Source: Sediminibacterium soli (GTDB taxonomy: Bacteria; Bacteroidota; Bacteroidia; Chitinophagales; Chitinophagaceae). From it: 64,000 nucleotides of DNA. The first letter of the stretch is position 1. Each line of letters starts with the position of its first letter. Shown here one piece after another: positions 56,533 through 64,000 of this stretch. A program made the translations under genes and the position numbers. The notes under the pieces were generated by a model. That model was not told the DNA's origin, ran no database searches, and saw only the letters and a program-made list of their open reading frames with translations. The stretch spans positions 153,911-217,910 of the forward strand of contig NZ_JAACJR010000009.1 in assembly GCF_009939225.1 (NCBI RefSeq), read 5' to 3'.

Positions 56533-57762
56533 TTAAATTATTTCTATTTCAGGCAGAGGAAAAATAAATTTTCCGCCATTTTCCAAATATTCTTTCTCTC
56601 TTGAAAGAATATTGTCTTTAAAGTGCCATGGCAGCACCAAAAAATAATCAGGCTTCATCGCCTTTGCTTCTTCTTCTGAAATAATCGGAATCAGTGTACC
56701 CGGTGTGTATGCACCAAATTTCTCCTCATTTACTTCTGCAATAAAAGGAATTTCCTTTGATGTAAATCCGCAGAATTGAAGTAGTACATTGCCTTTTGTA
56801 CTAGCACCATACCCAAAAATCTTCTTTCCATCTGCTACCAATGCCTCTATTAATTCTTTCAAATTCTTTCTATGCCGAAATACTCTCTCTTCAAATTCCC
56901 GGTATGGTTTTTCAGTGTCAAGCCCCATATCGCTTTCCTGGCGCAACAACCAATTAATTATAGGCAAGTTCGACTTATATGAGGCCTTTTCCTTGCACGC
57001 CGTAACTGCAAAGCTACCGCCGTTAATCGCATTCATTTGTACGTCTATAACCCTCATGCCGCACTGTTCAAGCATATTTTTAACTACCCTAAATGAATAA
57101 AATTCCAAATGTTCATGACAAATTGTATCGTAACTATTTGTACGAAGCATACTAGGCATATAACTTTGCTCAAAATGCCATACACCCTCATCTGTAAGAC
57201 ATTCTTCAATGTCTGTAACAAAATCTAATGGACTTTCCAAGTCGTAAAACATTGCAATAGACGTTATAATCTTGGCTTTTTCGTTTGGAAAATGTGCGTG
57301 AAATTTGCTGGCACTAAAAAAGTCTGGGATCAGGTCAATTCCCTCTTTGTAAAACTGACGGAATTTGTTTCCTGTTGGATCAATTCCGACTTTACGGTGA
57401 TTTCCCGAATACGCTTTTAAAGAAGTAGCATCGTTACTGCCTATGTCAATAACCAAATCTAAATCAGTTAAATTAACCAATTTTTCAAGAAATCTGATTT
57501 TATGCTGAAGGTGTTTGACCATTGAAGTGTTTAATCCCGATCGATACCCATAGTTATCTCCATACATTTCATCCAGACTATAGGATTGCTTCATTTGCAA
57601 TAACCCGCTGTCAGGACACCATACCAGGTCTACAGGTCCCTTTGTTACAGATTCCTCCCTTTTTTTCGGAAAAACACCAGTTAAATATTGTTCTCCCAGC
57701 GACAATACAGTTACTAAATTCTCACTTTGGCTTATTCTACATTTTTTAATTTCGGTATACAT
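56533..57762 (-). CDS. Sugar C-methyltransferase-like protein (TylCIII family)
   Basis: A 409-residue protein with the three-part layout of NDP-sugar C-methyltransferases: an N-terminal part normally binding zinc, a SAM domain with LVIDIGSNDATSLKAY (about 112), and a C-terminal Methyltransf_14 part with FGYGASTKGNVLLQFCG and EKFGAYTPGTLIPI. The SAM-side signature CHEHLEFYSF is present. The usual N-terminal Cys clusters are reduced: only C8 and C49 are seen, so zinc binding is doubtful. It may methylate a keto sugar carbon, giving a branched sugar. Confidence 0.85.
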   Translation of the reverse strand: MYTEIKKCRISQSENLVTVLSLGEQYLTGVFPKKREESVTKGPVDLVWCPDSGLLQMKQSYSLDEMYGDNYGYRSGLNTSMVKHLQHKIRFLEKLVNLTDLDLVIDIGSNDATSLKAYSGNHRKVGIDPTGNKFRQFYKEGIDLIPDFFSASKFHAHFPNEKAKIITSIAMFYDLESPLDFVTDIEECLTDEGVWHFEQSYMPSMLRTNSYDTICHEHLEFYSFRVVKNMLEQCGMRVIDVQMNAINGGSFAVTACKEKASYKSNLPIINWLLRQESDMGLDTEKPYREFEERVFRHRKNLKELIEALVADGKKIFGYGASTKGNVLLQFCGFTSKEIPFIAEVNEEKFGAYTPGTLIPIISEEEAKAMKPDYFLVLPWHFKDNILSREKEYLENGGKFIFPLPEIEII

Positions 57763-57792
57763 ATTATGGTTACATTGTAGGTTACAAAATAA

Positions 57793-59055
57793 TTACAATC
57801 GTGCGTCAACAATATCCCTGTCTAAAAAAGACTTTATATCATATATAACAGTTCTGTCACCTTTCCTTAATGAGTTAAAATCAAATGATCTAAACTCATC
57901 ATGCGAAACGGCAAGGACAATAGCATCGTATTTATCCAATTGATCAATCATTTCTATTCCATACTCATCCATTACCTGATGTTTATCAGCATGGGGATCA
58001 TATACATCGACAGAAAGACCAAACTGCTGTAATTCACTATAAATATCAATTACTTTAGAATTTCTGATATCGGGACAATTCTCTTTAAACGTAACGCCCA
58101 AAACGAGAGCCTTCGAGCCTTTGATCACTGATCCGTTTTGGATAAGCAGCTTAACTATTTTGTTGGCTATAAACATTCCCATATTATTATTAACACGACG
58201 TCCACTCAAAATCACTTGTGGATGATATCCTAATGATTCTGCTTTATGAGCCAAATAGTATGGATCTACACCTATGCAATGTCCTCCAACCAGTCCCGGT
58301 TTAAATTTCAGAAAATTCCATTTTGTACCTGCCGCCTCGATTACATCTGTGGTGTCAATCCCCATCTTGTCGAATATTAAAGCCAACTCATTGACAAAGG
58401 AAATATTTAAATCCCGCTGCGCATTTTCAATAGCCTTAGATGCCTCAGCTACTTTAAGACTGGGGGCTTTATGTGTACCGGCATTAATAATGAGATTATA
58501 TAATGAATCTACTATATCGGCAATTTCTGACGTGGAACCAGATGTAACTTTCTTGATTTTAGTGAGTGTATTAACTTTATCTCCCGGATTGATTCTTTCT
58601 GGAGAATATCCGCAAAAAAAATCCTTATTAAATCTTAGACCGCTCATTTTTTCCAAAACAGGAACGCAATCTTCTTCTGTGCATCCGGGATAAACGGTAC
58701 TTTCATAAATAACAATATCCCCTTTTTTTAGAACTGTTCCAACCATCGAAGACGCCTTTAATAGCGGCTTGAGATCAGGCACATTAAATTGATCGATAGG
58801 AGTTGGCACTGTCACTATGAAAATATTAACCTCCTTAAGAATATCCATACTTGAGGAAAAAGTTAAAAAAGTCGCCGACTTCAATTCCCGCTCATTAGAT
58901 TCCAAAGTCCTGTCAATACCCTGAGTTAGTTCACTAATTCGATCTTCGTTGATATCGAAGCCGATAACAGGAATTTTCTTACCGAATTCCACCGCTAAAG
59001 GTAATCCCACATAACCTAAACCAATAACACCGATTTTTGCCTTTTCTAAATTCAT
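57793..59055 (-). CDS. UDP-N-acetylhexosamine 6-dehydrogenase (WbpO/TviB-like)
   Basis: A 420-residue nucleotide-sugar dehydrogenase that oxidises C6 to a carboxylate in two NAD-dependent steps. The NAD motif is GVIGLGYVGLPLAVEF; YESTVYPGCTEE and FFCGYSPERINPGD follow; the catalytic Cys is in GLVGGHCIGVDPYYLAHKAESLGYHPQ, a form typical of the UDP-GalNAc/GlcNAc group rather than UDP-glucose dehydrogenases. The product would be a HexNAcA, possibly the target of the AsnB-like or WbpG-like enzymes. Seven bases from the Wzz gene. Confidence 0.92.
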   Translation of the reverse strand: MNLEKAKIGVIGLGYVGLPLAVEFGKKIPVIGFDINEDRISELTQGIDRTLESNERELKSATFLTFSSSMDILKEVNIFIVTVPTPIDQFNVPDLKPLLKASSMVGTVLKKGDIVIYESTVYPGCTEEDCVPVLEKMSGLRFNKDFFCGYSPERINPGDKVNTLTKIKKVTSGSTSEIADIVDSLYNLIINAGTHKAPSLKVAEASKAIENAQRDLNISFVNELALIFDKMGIDTTDVIEAAGTKWNFLKFKPGLVGGHCIGVDPYYLAHKAESLGYHPQVILSGRRVNNNMGMFIANKIVKLLIQNGSVIKGSKALVLGVTFKENCPDIRNSKVIDIYSELQQFGLSVDVYDPHADKHQVMDEYGIEMIDQLDKYDAIVLAVSHDEFRSFDFNSLRKGDRTVIYDIKSFLDRDIVDARL

Positions 59056-59061
59056 AACTAA

Positions 59062-60129
59062 TTATTCAATTTCTTGTTTTATAATTTTTATTCCAGCCAT
59101 ACCTACTATTGCAATAAAAAAACCCAAAAAACCACCAACTAATAAAGCTTTCTTTTTCCCAAATTTTTCAATCTTCAGTGGCAAAATAGGTTTGTCAATG
59201 ATTTGAATTAATGGCGTTTCCTTGCGCAAAGTAATGCGAGCCAGTTCTAAATTGGTAACCAGCTGTGTCAAAATGGCCGTATTTGCCTGAACATCAACCT
59301 GCTTTTTTGTAGAAGCTACCCGTTGGCTATTATAAGCCGAATTTAGATTAAATGTGACATCGTTTGCAACGGCAACTCCGCCAATTGCCCTGTTTAATTC
59401 ACTTCGAATAGAATCAGCTTGTCTTTCCAAGATTTGAACATTCATTCTGGCTTTCTTGCTCTTGGTGTCAATGTAAAAATCCGAGACCTCTTTAGCCAAA
59501 GATTCCACAAAGTACTTTGAGCATAATTCATTTCCTGTTTTGGCTTCTATCGAAATAATACTGACTTTCTTATCCTTTTGGGTAACAACCAACCCCGACT
59601 TAATAGTCTCATAAATTACACCGAGGATACTGTCTTTTTGCAACGTAAATGTTGATCTTTCATCGGTGGGCAGATAGGCTATTTTTTCAACTAAAGGTTT
59701 CCCTTTCCAATTATCTCTCATTTTAGTATAGGAAATATAGTATTCCACCAATGACTGCTCTTTATTACCAACATAGATAGGACTTAGCAATGCCCTTTCA
59801 ATGATGACCCTGGACTTAATTAACTCAGTAATATTCGCACCACTAAACGCACCGCCAGCACTTGTTCCCAAGTCAATTCCAAACTGACTTGCCAATCCCA
59901 AAGCTCCATTCAGACCACCACCAGCCTTATCATCCTCTAATGCAAAACTTAATGTCGCTATATATATGGGCTTTTGCAAAAAGGAATACCCAAGAAACAA
60001 AGCCGCTGACAACGCAGAAATTAATAAAATTTTAGCCCATCGTACTTTAAAAAAAACAAACCATTCCTTTATTTTTCTTATTACATCTTTAATAGAAATT
60101 TCTTCTTTGTTACTCACATGAGGATTCAT
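59062..60129 (-). CDS. Chain-length determinant (Wzz family) protein
   Basis: A 355-residue two-helix protein (helices about 34-52 and 328-348) with PIYIATLSFALEDDKA, a Gly-rich loop (GLASQFGIDLGTSAGGA), and IQIIDKPILPLKIEKFGK before the last helix. Layout matches the Wzz at 24958, with ASQFGIDLG against AGQFGFDLG, so the two are paralogues serving separate loci. No kinase domain. It is the second gene of the minus-strand locus. Confidence 0.9.
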   Translation of the reverse strand: MNPHVSNKEEISIKDVIRKIKEWFVFFKVRWAKILLISALSAALFLGYSFLQKPIYIATLSFALEDDKAGGGLNGALGLASQFGIDLGTSAGGAFSGANITELIKSRVIIERALLSPIYVGNKEQSLVEYYISYTKMRDNWKGKPLVEKIAYLPTDERSTFTLQKDSILGVIYETIKSGLVVTQKDKKVSIISIEAKTGNELCSKYFVESLAKEVSDFYIDTKSKKARMNVQILERQADSIRSELNRAIGGVAVANDVTFNLNSAYNSQRVASTKKQVDVQANTAILTQLVTNLELARITLRKETPLIQIIDKPILPLKIEKFGKKKALLVGGFLGFFIAIVGMAGIKIIKQEIE

Positions 60130-60166
60130 AAGAATATTTGTATATGCTATAAAGTAACCTGAAAGT

Positions 60167-62632
60167 TTATAATCTCAGTATTGCAATAACAACCCCAGCC
60201 AGACTAGCCATTGCACTAGAAATACCAATAATCTCCCCAGTTGACATACTTCTTTTCTCGACTTTTTTGGGAACAATCAATTCGCTTCCCGGCATTATTT
60301 TTGGATAAAATTTGAGGAATAAAAAATGTTTGGTTGTTGCCGCTTTGCCGTTGGCATATACGACATATGCTTTTCGGCGCCAAGCATCTCCATTAAATCC
60401 GCCTGCCTCGCTAATATAATCTTTAAAGCTATTTTTTCTTTGATATGGAACCTGCGTAGCCAACAAAACAGCTCCGCTGATTTTAACCTGCCCGTCAAAT
60501 TTGGGTATAAACAATTCATCTTTAGCACGAACCACCAGATCTTCCACGGAGCCCGGCGCTTCCAAAATTTGTAACAGATCAAGGGGAATCTGGTCATATT
60601 CACGGGTGATTTCCTCTGAGACGAGTTTTCTGGTTGCCAAGGAAGTGTCCTTCAGATTCTTCTCTGCCTTCTTAGCAACCTCCTGAGACCTTCTTCTTTC
60701 CTCATCTGTTTTAAATCGCTTTAAATAGACCCCCTCCGGATATGCATCCGGTGTATACCCCCCTGCCCTTTTCAAGATATCACTTACCCTTTCATTCCTG
60801 CTACTCAAGGCATAAGGCCCAGGATACTGCACTTGTCCCGCCACTGTAACAGTTTCAGGTATAGTATACCCTGCCTTCTTTCGTACCGTGACCACATCAA
60901 AAGCCTGCAGAACAAGATTAGCGGCTGAAGAACTTAGGCCGCCATTAAGTTCGGTATTGATAATAGTACTGGCGCGATTATCGGTAGCTGATATGGAGTC
61001 CCGTTTAATCAAGCGAGCGATTTCAATGTTTTTAAAAGCTGCATCCGTAAAACTTCCGGCCTGCAGGATTAAATCCTTCAGAGTCAGATTATCGACATAT
61101 TCGTATTGACCAGGCAACCGCACTTCACCCTGAATCGTTACTTTAAAAGAATCTCGCAAATCCAATATGGAAGATATAAGCACTTCATCTTCTCGCTTTA
61201 ACAATAAATTATGCTGTGGGTCATTGGCCAGGGCTTTCCGAATATCGAAGGATGCCATGGAACGGGTGAGGTTTTCCTCTAAGCGAATTATTTGGCCTCT
61301 CCCTGTAAAAGCGTCCTCTTTCAAACCATCAGCTTTACGGATCAGGTCGGCTACAGTTAGCCCGGTGCTCAATTGATATACATCAGGCCTGAAAACCGCG
61401 CCAGAAATACGTACCCGGTTTTCGAACCGATTCAATATTTTAGAAACAACAAACACATCACCCGTTTGTGGATGATATGTGGTATAACCACTAGCACCCA
61501 GATCGGCAATTTTTCGCTCTTTTTCGCTACGCTGGAAAATTTTAACCGAAGCACGGTAAGCCGTATCGGTAAATCCAGACGCGAATTGCAGAATCTCATC
61601 AAAACTGTCTCCCGGCAGCACTTCAAAATATCCGGGGCGCTTTACCTGTCCTTGTAATTCCACCCGGGTTTTATAGGCTGGGATACGGATCACATCATTG
61701 TCTTTCAGTCCGATATTGTCGGATTGATCACCATGCAGCAATAACCGATATAAATCGATTTTTCGCTCGAGTTTATTATTGCGCATCAGCTCAATTTCAC
61801 GAAAACTACCCAGCGCGGTGGGACCTCCTGCAACATACAAGGCGTTAAACACAGTAGAAAGCGACGATAGCGTATAAGTAGCCGGTCTGTTGGCTCCAAT
61901 GATCAGCACTTTGATGCTGCGGATTTTACTTAACGTAACTGAAAGCTTCGCGCCTCCTGATTTCAGATAGGCATAGACCGTATTGGCCATAGCCGATTTG
62001 ATTTTCTGTGTAGCTGCTTCAATATTTAAACCTGCCACCTTTACTTGACCGACATTGGGGATGGTAACGAAACCCTCAGCGGACACTAATAGATCGCCGT
62101 TATATTCCTGCATCCCGTACACACTTACTAATATCTGATCATCTGGTCCCAATACATAATTCAATGGTGTGGCCAGCTTCATGTTGGGTTCAAAACTGGG
62201 TGATACGGTAGTATATAATTCAGATCCAAAGATCAGCTGATCTATCAGCGGCTTGGGTGGCTTTTCCTTATACTTACCTGTATCTAGTGAATCAGAGCTG
62301 TTGTCCTGTTTTTCAGCAGAATTTTTGTCTATTTTCAATTTGCCAAAGGCTTCCTTATTTGCATCCGCACTTGATTCCAATCGCTTTTTCAATTTGGCAA
62401 TTTCAATGGGCGACATGCCCTTTGCCAATGCAGCCTGTTCGACCTGTTCAATCGTCGTACCTGCGCTGTTTAACTGCGCTTTCAGCTTGGCTATATCCGC
62501 ATCGCTCATTTGGTCTACTCTCACCTGACTAAGGTCCTTTCCCTTCAGTAAATCCTGAGCTTTTAGCGTTTCACTACCGGTAAAAGCTAAGAAAAGAAAG
62601 AAAAGTATTTTAATGATTGCTTCTTTACACAT
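60167..62632 (-). CDS. Polysaccharide export protein with repeated SLBB domains (Wza-like)
   Basis: An 821-residue exporter. The signal peptide ends at LKAQ (about 26). A helical part with two copies of a short DxAKLKAQL/EIAKLKKRL-type repeat follows. Poly_export begins YVLGPDDQILVSVYGM, and five or more SLBB repeats follow (VLIIGANRPATYTLSSL, VELQGQVKRPGYFEV, VRISGAVFRPDVYQL, VTIQGEVRLPGQYEY, VTVAGQVQYPGPYAL). The chain ends in a hydrophobic helix. It is a paralogue of the gene at 22629. The ATG at 62632 is preferred to a GTG at 62683, giving a normal signal peptide. Confidence 0.92.
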   Translation of the reverse strand: MCKEAIIKILFFLFLAFTGSETLKAQDLLKGKDLSQVRVDQMSDADIAKLKAQLNSAGTTIEQVEQAALAKGMSPIEIAKLKKRLESSADANKEAFGKLKIDKNSAEKQDNSSDSLDTGKYKEKPPKPLIDQLIFGSELYTTVSPSFEPNMKLATPLNYVLGPDDQILVSVYGMQEYNGDLLVSAEGFVTIPNVGQVKVAGLNIEAATQKIKSAMANTVYAYLKSGGAKLSVTLSKIRSIKVLIIGANRPATYTLSSLSTVFNALYVAGGPTALGSFREIELMRNNKLERKIDLYRLLLHGDQSDNIGLKDNDVIRIPAYKTRVELQGQVKRPGYFEVLPGDSFDEILQFASGFTDTAYRASVKIFQRSEKERKIADLGASGYTTYHPQTGDVFVVSKILNRFENRVRISGAVFRPDVYQLSTGLTVADLIRKADGLKEDAFTGRGQIIRLEENLTRSMASFDIRKALANDPQHNLLLKREDEVLISSILDLRDSFKVTIQGEVRLPGQYEYVDNLTLKDLILQAGSFTDAAFKNIEIARLIKRDSISATDNRASTIINTELNGGLSSSAANLVLQAFDVVTVRKKAGYTIPETVTVAGQVQYPGPYALSSRNERVSDILKRAGGYTPDAYPEGVYLKRFKTDEERRRSQEVAKKAEKNLKDTSLATRKLVSEEITREYDQIPLDLLQILEAPGSVEDLVVRAKDELFIPKFDGQVKISGAVLLATQVPYQRKNSFKDYISEAGGFNGDAWRRKAYVVYANGKAATTKHFLFLKFYPKIMPGSELIVPKKVEKRSMSTGEIIGISSAMASLAGVVIAILRL

Positions 62633-62764
62633 TGATGAGGAAATTCTGGTTATAAATGTTCTGAGTTTTGTACTAATTAACACTCCTGAAGACTTATGTG
62701 TTGTTAGCTTAATTTTTTATTTATGGAAAACCTGCACGACCAGTTGATGGCTGCCTAATAATGC

Positions 62765-63331
62765 CTACTCACGAAAATCACCTGTAAAATCCATTAGGTT
62801 CACCACTGCCCCCAAGTCATGCAATTCCTGCAAATTCGTCTGACCAAATTCAGTTGGACCGAAAATCCCTACTCGTATTTTTTTTCCGATCAAGGTTTCG
62901 GCTTTGGCAATCAGGTTGTATAGATAGGATCTGTCTATATTTCCAACAAGTACCAGATCTACAAAACTCGAATTCCTACCTGCTGCTAGATCGCCGGTAA
63001 GATATACTTTATCTACGTTCCCCAATTTACGGATCACTTGCTCTAGTATCTGGTCTATACCTACATATTTCAGTATGATATTACGTAAAGATGCATATAA
63101 CGGGTGACTGGTATTTACTACGTATTGTTTTTTCTTAATATCTGATTGATCTGCACGGGACTCGATCAGGTGCATTTCAGATAATTTATTCAACTCCAGC
63201 CGCACCGTATTGCTGCTAACACCCAGGTCTTTTTGGAGCCCTCGTAAATACACGCTATTCCCAGGGTTTAATAAAAGCTTGGTCAGCAGTTTGACACGGA
63301 TTTTACCGGAAAAAAGATGATTGAGGGACAT
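62765..63331 (-). CDS. Winged-helix regulator with C-terminal nucleotidyltransferase-like domain
   Basis: A 188-residue protein. Residues about 5-70 form an ArsR-like winged helix (IRVKLLTKLLLNPGNSVYLRGL, helix-turn-helix LGVSSNTVRLELNKL, wing before KKKQYVV). The rest, from about 100, resembles a nucleotidyltransferase fold: VYLTGDLAAGRNSSFVDLVLVG follows the GS-x9-DxD pattern, but GS is GD and the second Asp is missing, so transferase activity is unlikely. It heads the minus-strand locus 132 bp before the SLBB gene and probably controls it. ATG at 63331 is preferred to GTG at 63367. Confidence 0.78.
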   Translation of the reverse strand: MSLNHLFSGKIRVKLLTKLLLNPGNSVYLRGLQKDLGVSSNTVRLELNKLSEMHLIESRADQSDIKKKQYVVNTSHPLYASLRNIILKYVGIDQILEQVIRKLGNVDKVYLTGDLAAGRNSSFVDLVLVGNIDRSYLYNLIAKAETLIGKKIRVGIFGPTEFGQTNLQELHDLGAVVNLMDFTGDFRE

Positions 63332-63487
63332 CAGTCGCTTAGTTACTGGATAACATGGCTTCGCCACAGTGACTCACAAAAGCGAGAGTCAACTGATATA
63401 ATATTGAGTAGCTAAACTAGCTAATTTTATAACATACAATATTAATTTAATGAGATTTTATTGATTTTTCATCAAAAACCGAAATTG

Positions 63488-63514
63488 ATAATCAGCTGGT
63501 TAAAATCTGATTAT
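63488..63514. repeat. 8-bp inverted repeat, possible operator or terminator
   Basis: ATAATCAG (63488-63495) and CTGATTAT (63507-63514) are exact inverted copies with an 11-base spacer. It lies about 160 bp upstream of the regulator start, so it could be an operator or a weak hairpin. Confidence 0.4.
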
Positions 63515-63532
63515 TCACAAACTAGTGAAGAT

Positions 63533-63546
63533 TGGCAGCGCTGCCA
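63533..63546. repeat. 14-bp perfect palindrome upstream of the regulator
   Basis: TGGCAGCGCTGCCA is a perfect palindrome and stands out as GC-rich in an AT-rich stretch. It lies about 200 bp upstream of the regulator gene and outside any gene, so a protein-binding site is plausible. Confidence 0.45.
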
Positions 63547-63790
63547 CAAATTTAGCGCATCGCAGATCATTAAAATGCTTAAATTAACGACTTCGCACAT
63601 GTAACCGAGAGGATTTGGGAGCGACAGTATGGACATACAACGCAAAGTGTGGCATGAGGCTCTTTAAATCCAATCCTTCAAGCGACTTTCCTTATTGGGT
63701 TTGAAAAAGAATCTGAAGACAATTTTTGAAGACGTGAGTTCGGAAATGAAGCGCAAATAACCAATGCTCAATCGAAATGCAGTGTAAAGA

Positions 63791-63841
63791 CTTAACTGAT
63801 CACAGAGGGAGAGTGTAAAATAAACTGTGTCAGGAGTTAAG
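63791..63841. repeat. Imperfect inverted repeat near the insertion sequence left end
   Basis: CTTAACTGATCACAG (63791-63805) matches, with small gaps, the complement of CTGTGTCAGGAGTTAAG (63825-63841). AGTGTAAA is also repeated directly (63781-63788, 63812-63819). The outer element end is likely within this region, but the exact boundary and target duplication cannot be fixed without the other end. Confidence 0.4.
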
Positions 63842-63864
63842 TAATTAACTTTAAAACACAGAAA

Positions 63865-64000
63865 ATGGAAAACAACAATCCTGGAAGCCTCGATTATGAG
63901 GCAATGAAGCAAAAGCTCAAAGAGCAGTTCCGGACGGGTAAATCATTGTTCAGTAAAGGCGGCGCCTTTGCCCCCTTGCTGGAGGAGTTGCTCAATTCTA
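63865..64000 (+). CDS. IS256-family transposase, N-terminal part (cut by window end)
   Basis: An open frame starting ATG at 63865 and running off the window after 45 codons. The visible protein contains MKQKLKEQFRTGKSLF, then GGAFAPLLEELLNS, which is the N-terminal signature (EQF.SGK.LFGK.GAFAPLL) of IS256/mutator-type DDE transposases. Only this part is visible, so integrity cannot be judged. It lies divergently from the regulator gene, about 530 bp from it. Confidence 0.85.
   Translation, partial: MENNNPGSLDYEAMKQKLKEQFRTGKSLFSKGGAFAPLLEELLNS

Larger units (their letters stand above)
63332..63864. other. Non-coding gap with inverted repeats before the IS256 transposase
   Basis: No convincing gene is seen in these 533 bases; the single open frame on the minus strand runs into the transposase in antisense. 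The left part (63400-63480) is very AT-rich and holds TAGCT-AAACT-AGCTA and an AATATTG/CAATATT pair. Further inverted repeats are listed separately. The right part should include the left end of the insertion sequence. Confidence 0.7.

Noticed and set aside
63664..63912. 82-codon minus-strand open frame at the right end
   Set aside because: It starts inside the transposase in antisense and crosses the presumed end of the insertion sequence; no recognisable domain.

Overview
The window comes from a member of the Bacteroidota, most likely the Chitinophagaceae or a close relative. Supporting signs are a DUF4292 lipoprotein, a detached atpD-atpC pair, a short AtpC, YqgE, promoter boxes of the TTTG / TAnnTTTG type, few Shine-Dalgarno sites, and repeated families of Wzi, SLBB exporter and Wzz proteins. 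This placement is by gene content only.

Layout. (1) 1-7815 is a housekeeping flank: the 3' end of queA, an orphan sensor histidine kinase, yqgE, atpC-atpD, an EnvC-like murein hydrolase activator, a DUF4292 lipoprotein and dut. (2) 7964-26704, + strand, is a first surface-polysaccharide locus: Wzx flippase, a putative lectin-like lipoprotein, methyltransferases, glycosyltransferases, sugar epimerases/dehydratases, Wzy polymerase, a WecG/TagA transferase, a WcaJ-type initiating transferase, Wzi, an SLBB (Wza-like) exporter and Wzz. (3) 26705-62632, - strand, is a second, independent locus with its own Wzz, SLBB exporter, Wzx, Wzy, two Wzi proteins and a PglC-like initiating transferase. It carries a PglF/E/D/C-like set (di-N-acetylbacillosamine type), a UDP-HexNAc dehydrogenase, a UDP-GlcNAc 2-epimerase, a WbpG/HisH/HisF-like amidotransferase trio (acetamidino sugar), a C-methyltransferase, an AsnB-like amidotransferase, a heparinase-like protein, and a carbamoyltransferase-SGNH-SxtJ-DUF5989 cassette whose last member is only 49 codons. 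(4) 62765-64000 holds a winged-helix regulator with a degenerate nucleotidyltransferase-like domain, a palindrome-rich gap, and the start of an IS256-family transposase cut by the window end.

The two loci converge with no base between their stop codons (26704/26705). Composition changes sharply: the first locus and the Wzi/CapD end of the second are GC-rich, while about 31.9-59 kb is strongly AT-rich (for example 39/60 G+C at 20701-20760 against 11/60 at 47521-47580, counted by hand). The second locus therefore looks like a horizontally exchanged sugar module between more native export and assembly genes. Each locus has a full Wzx/Wzy-type set, so the cell probably makes two different polymers, or one polymer from each under different conditions. 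No BY-type tyrosine kinase, rRNA, tRNA or CRISPR was seen.
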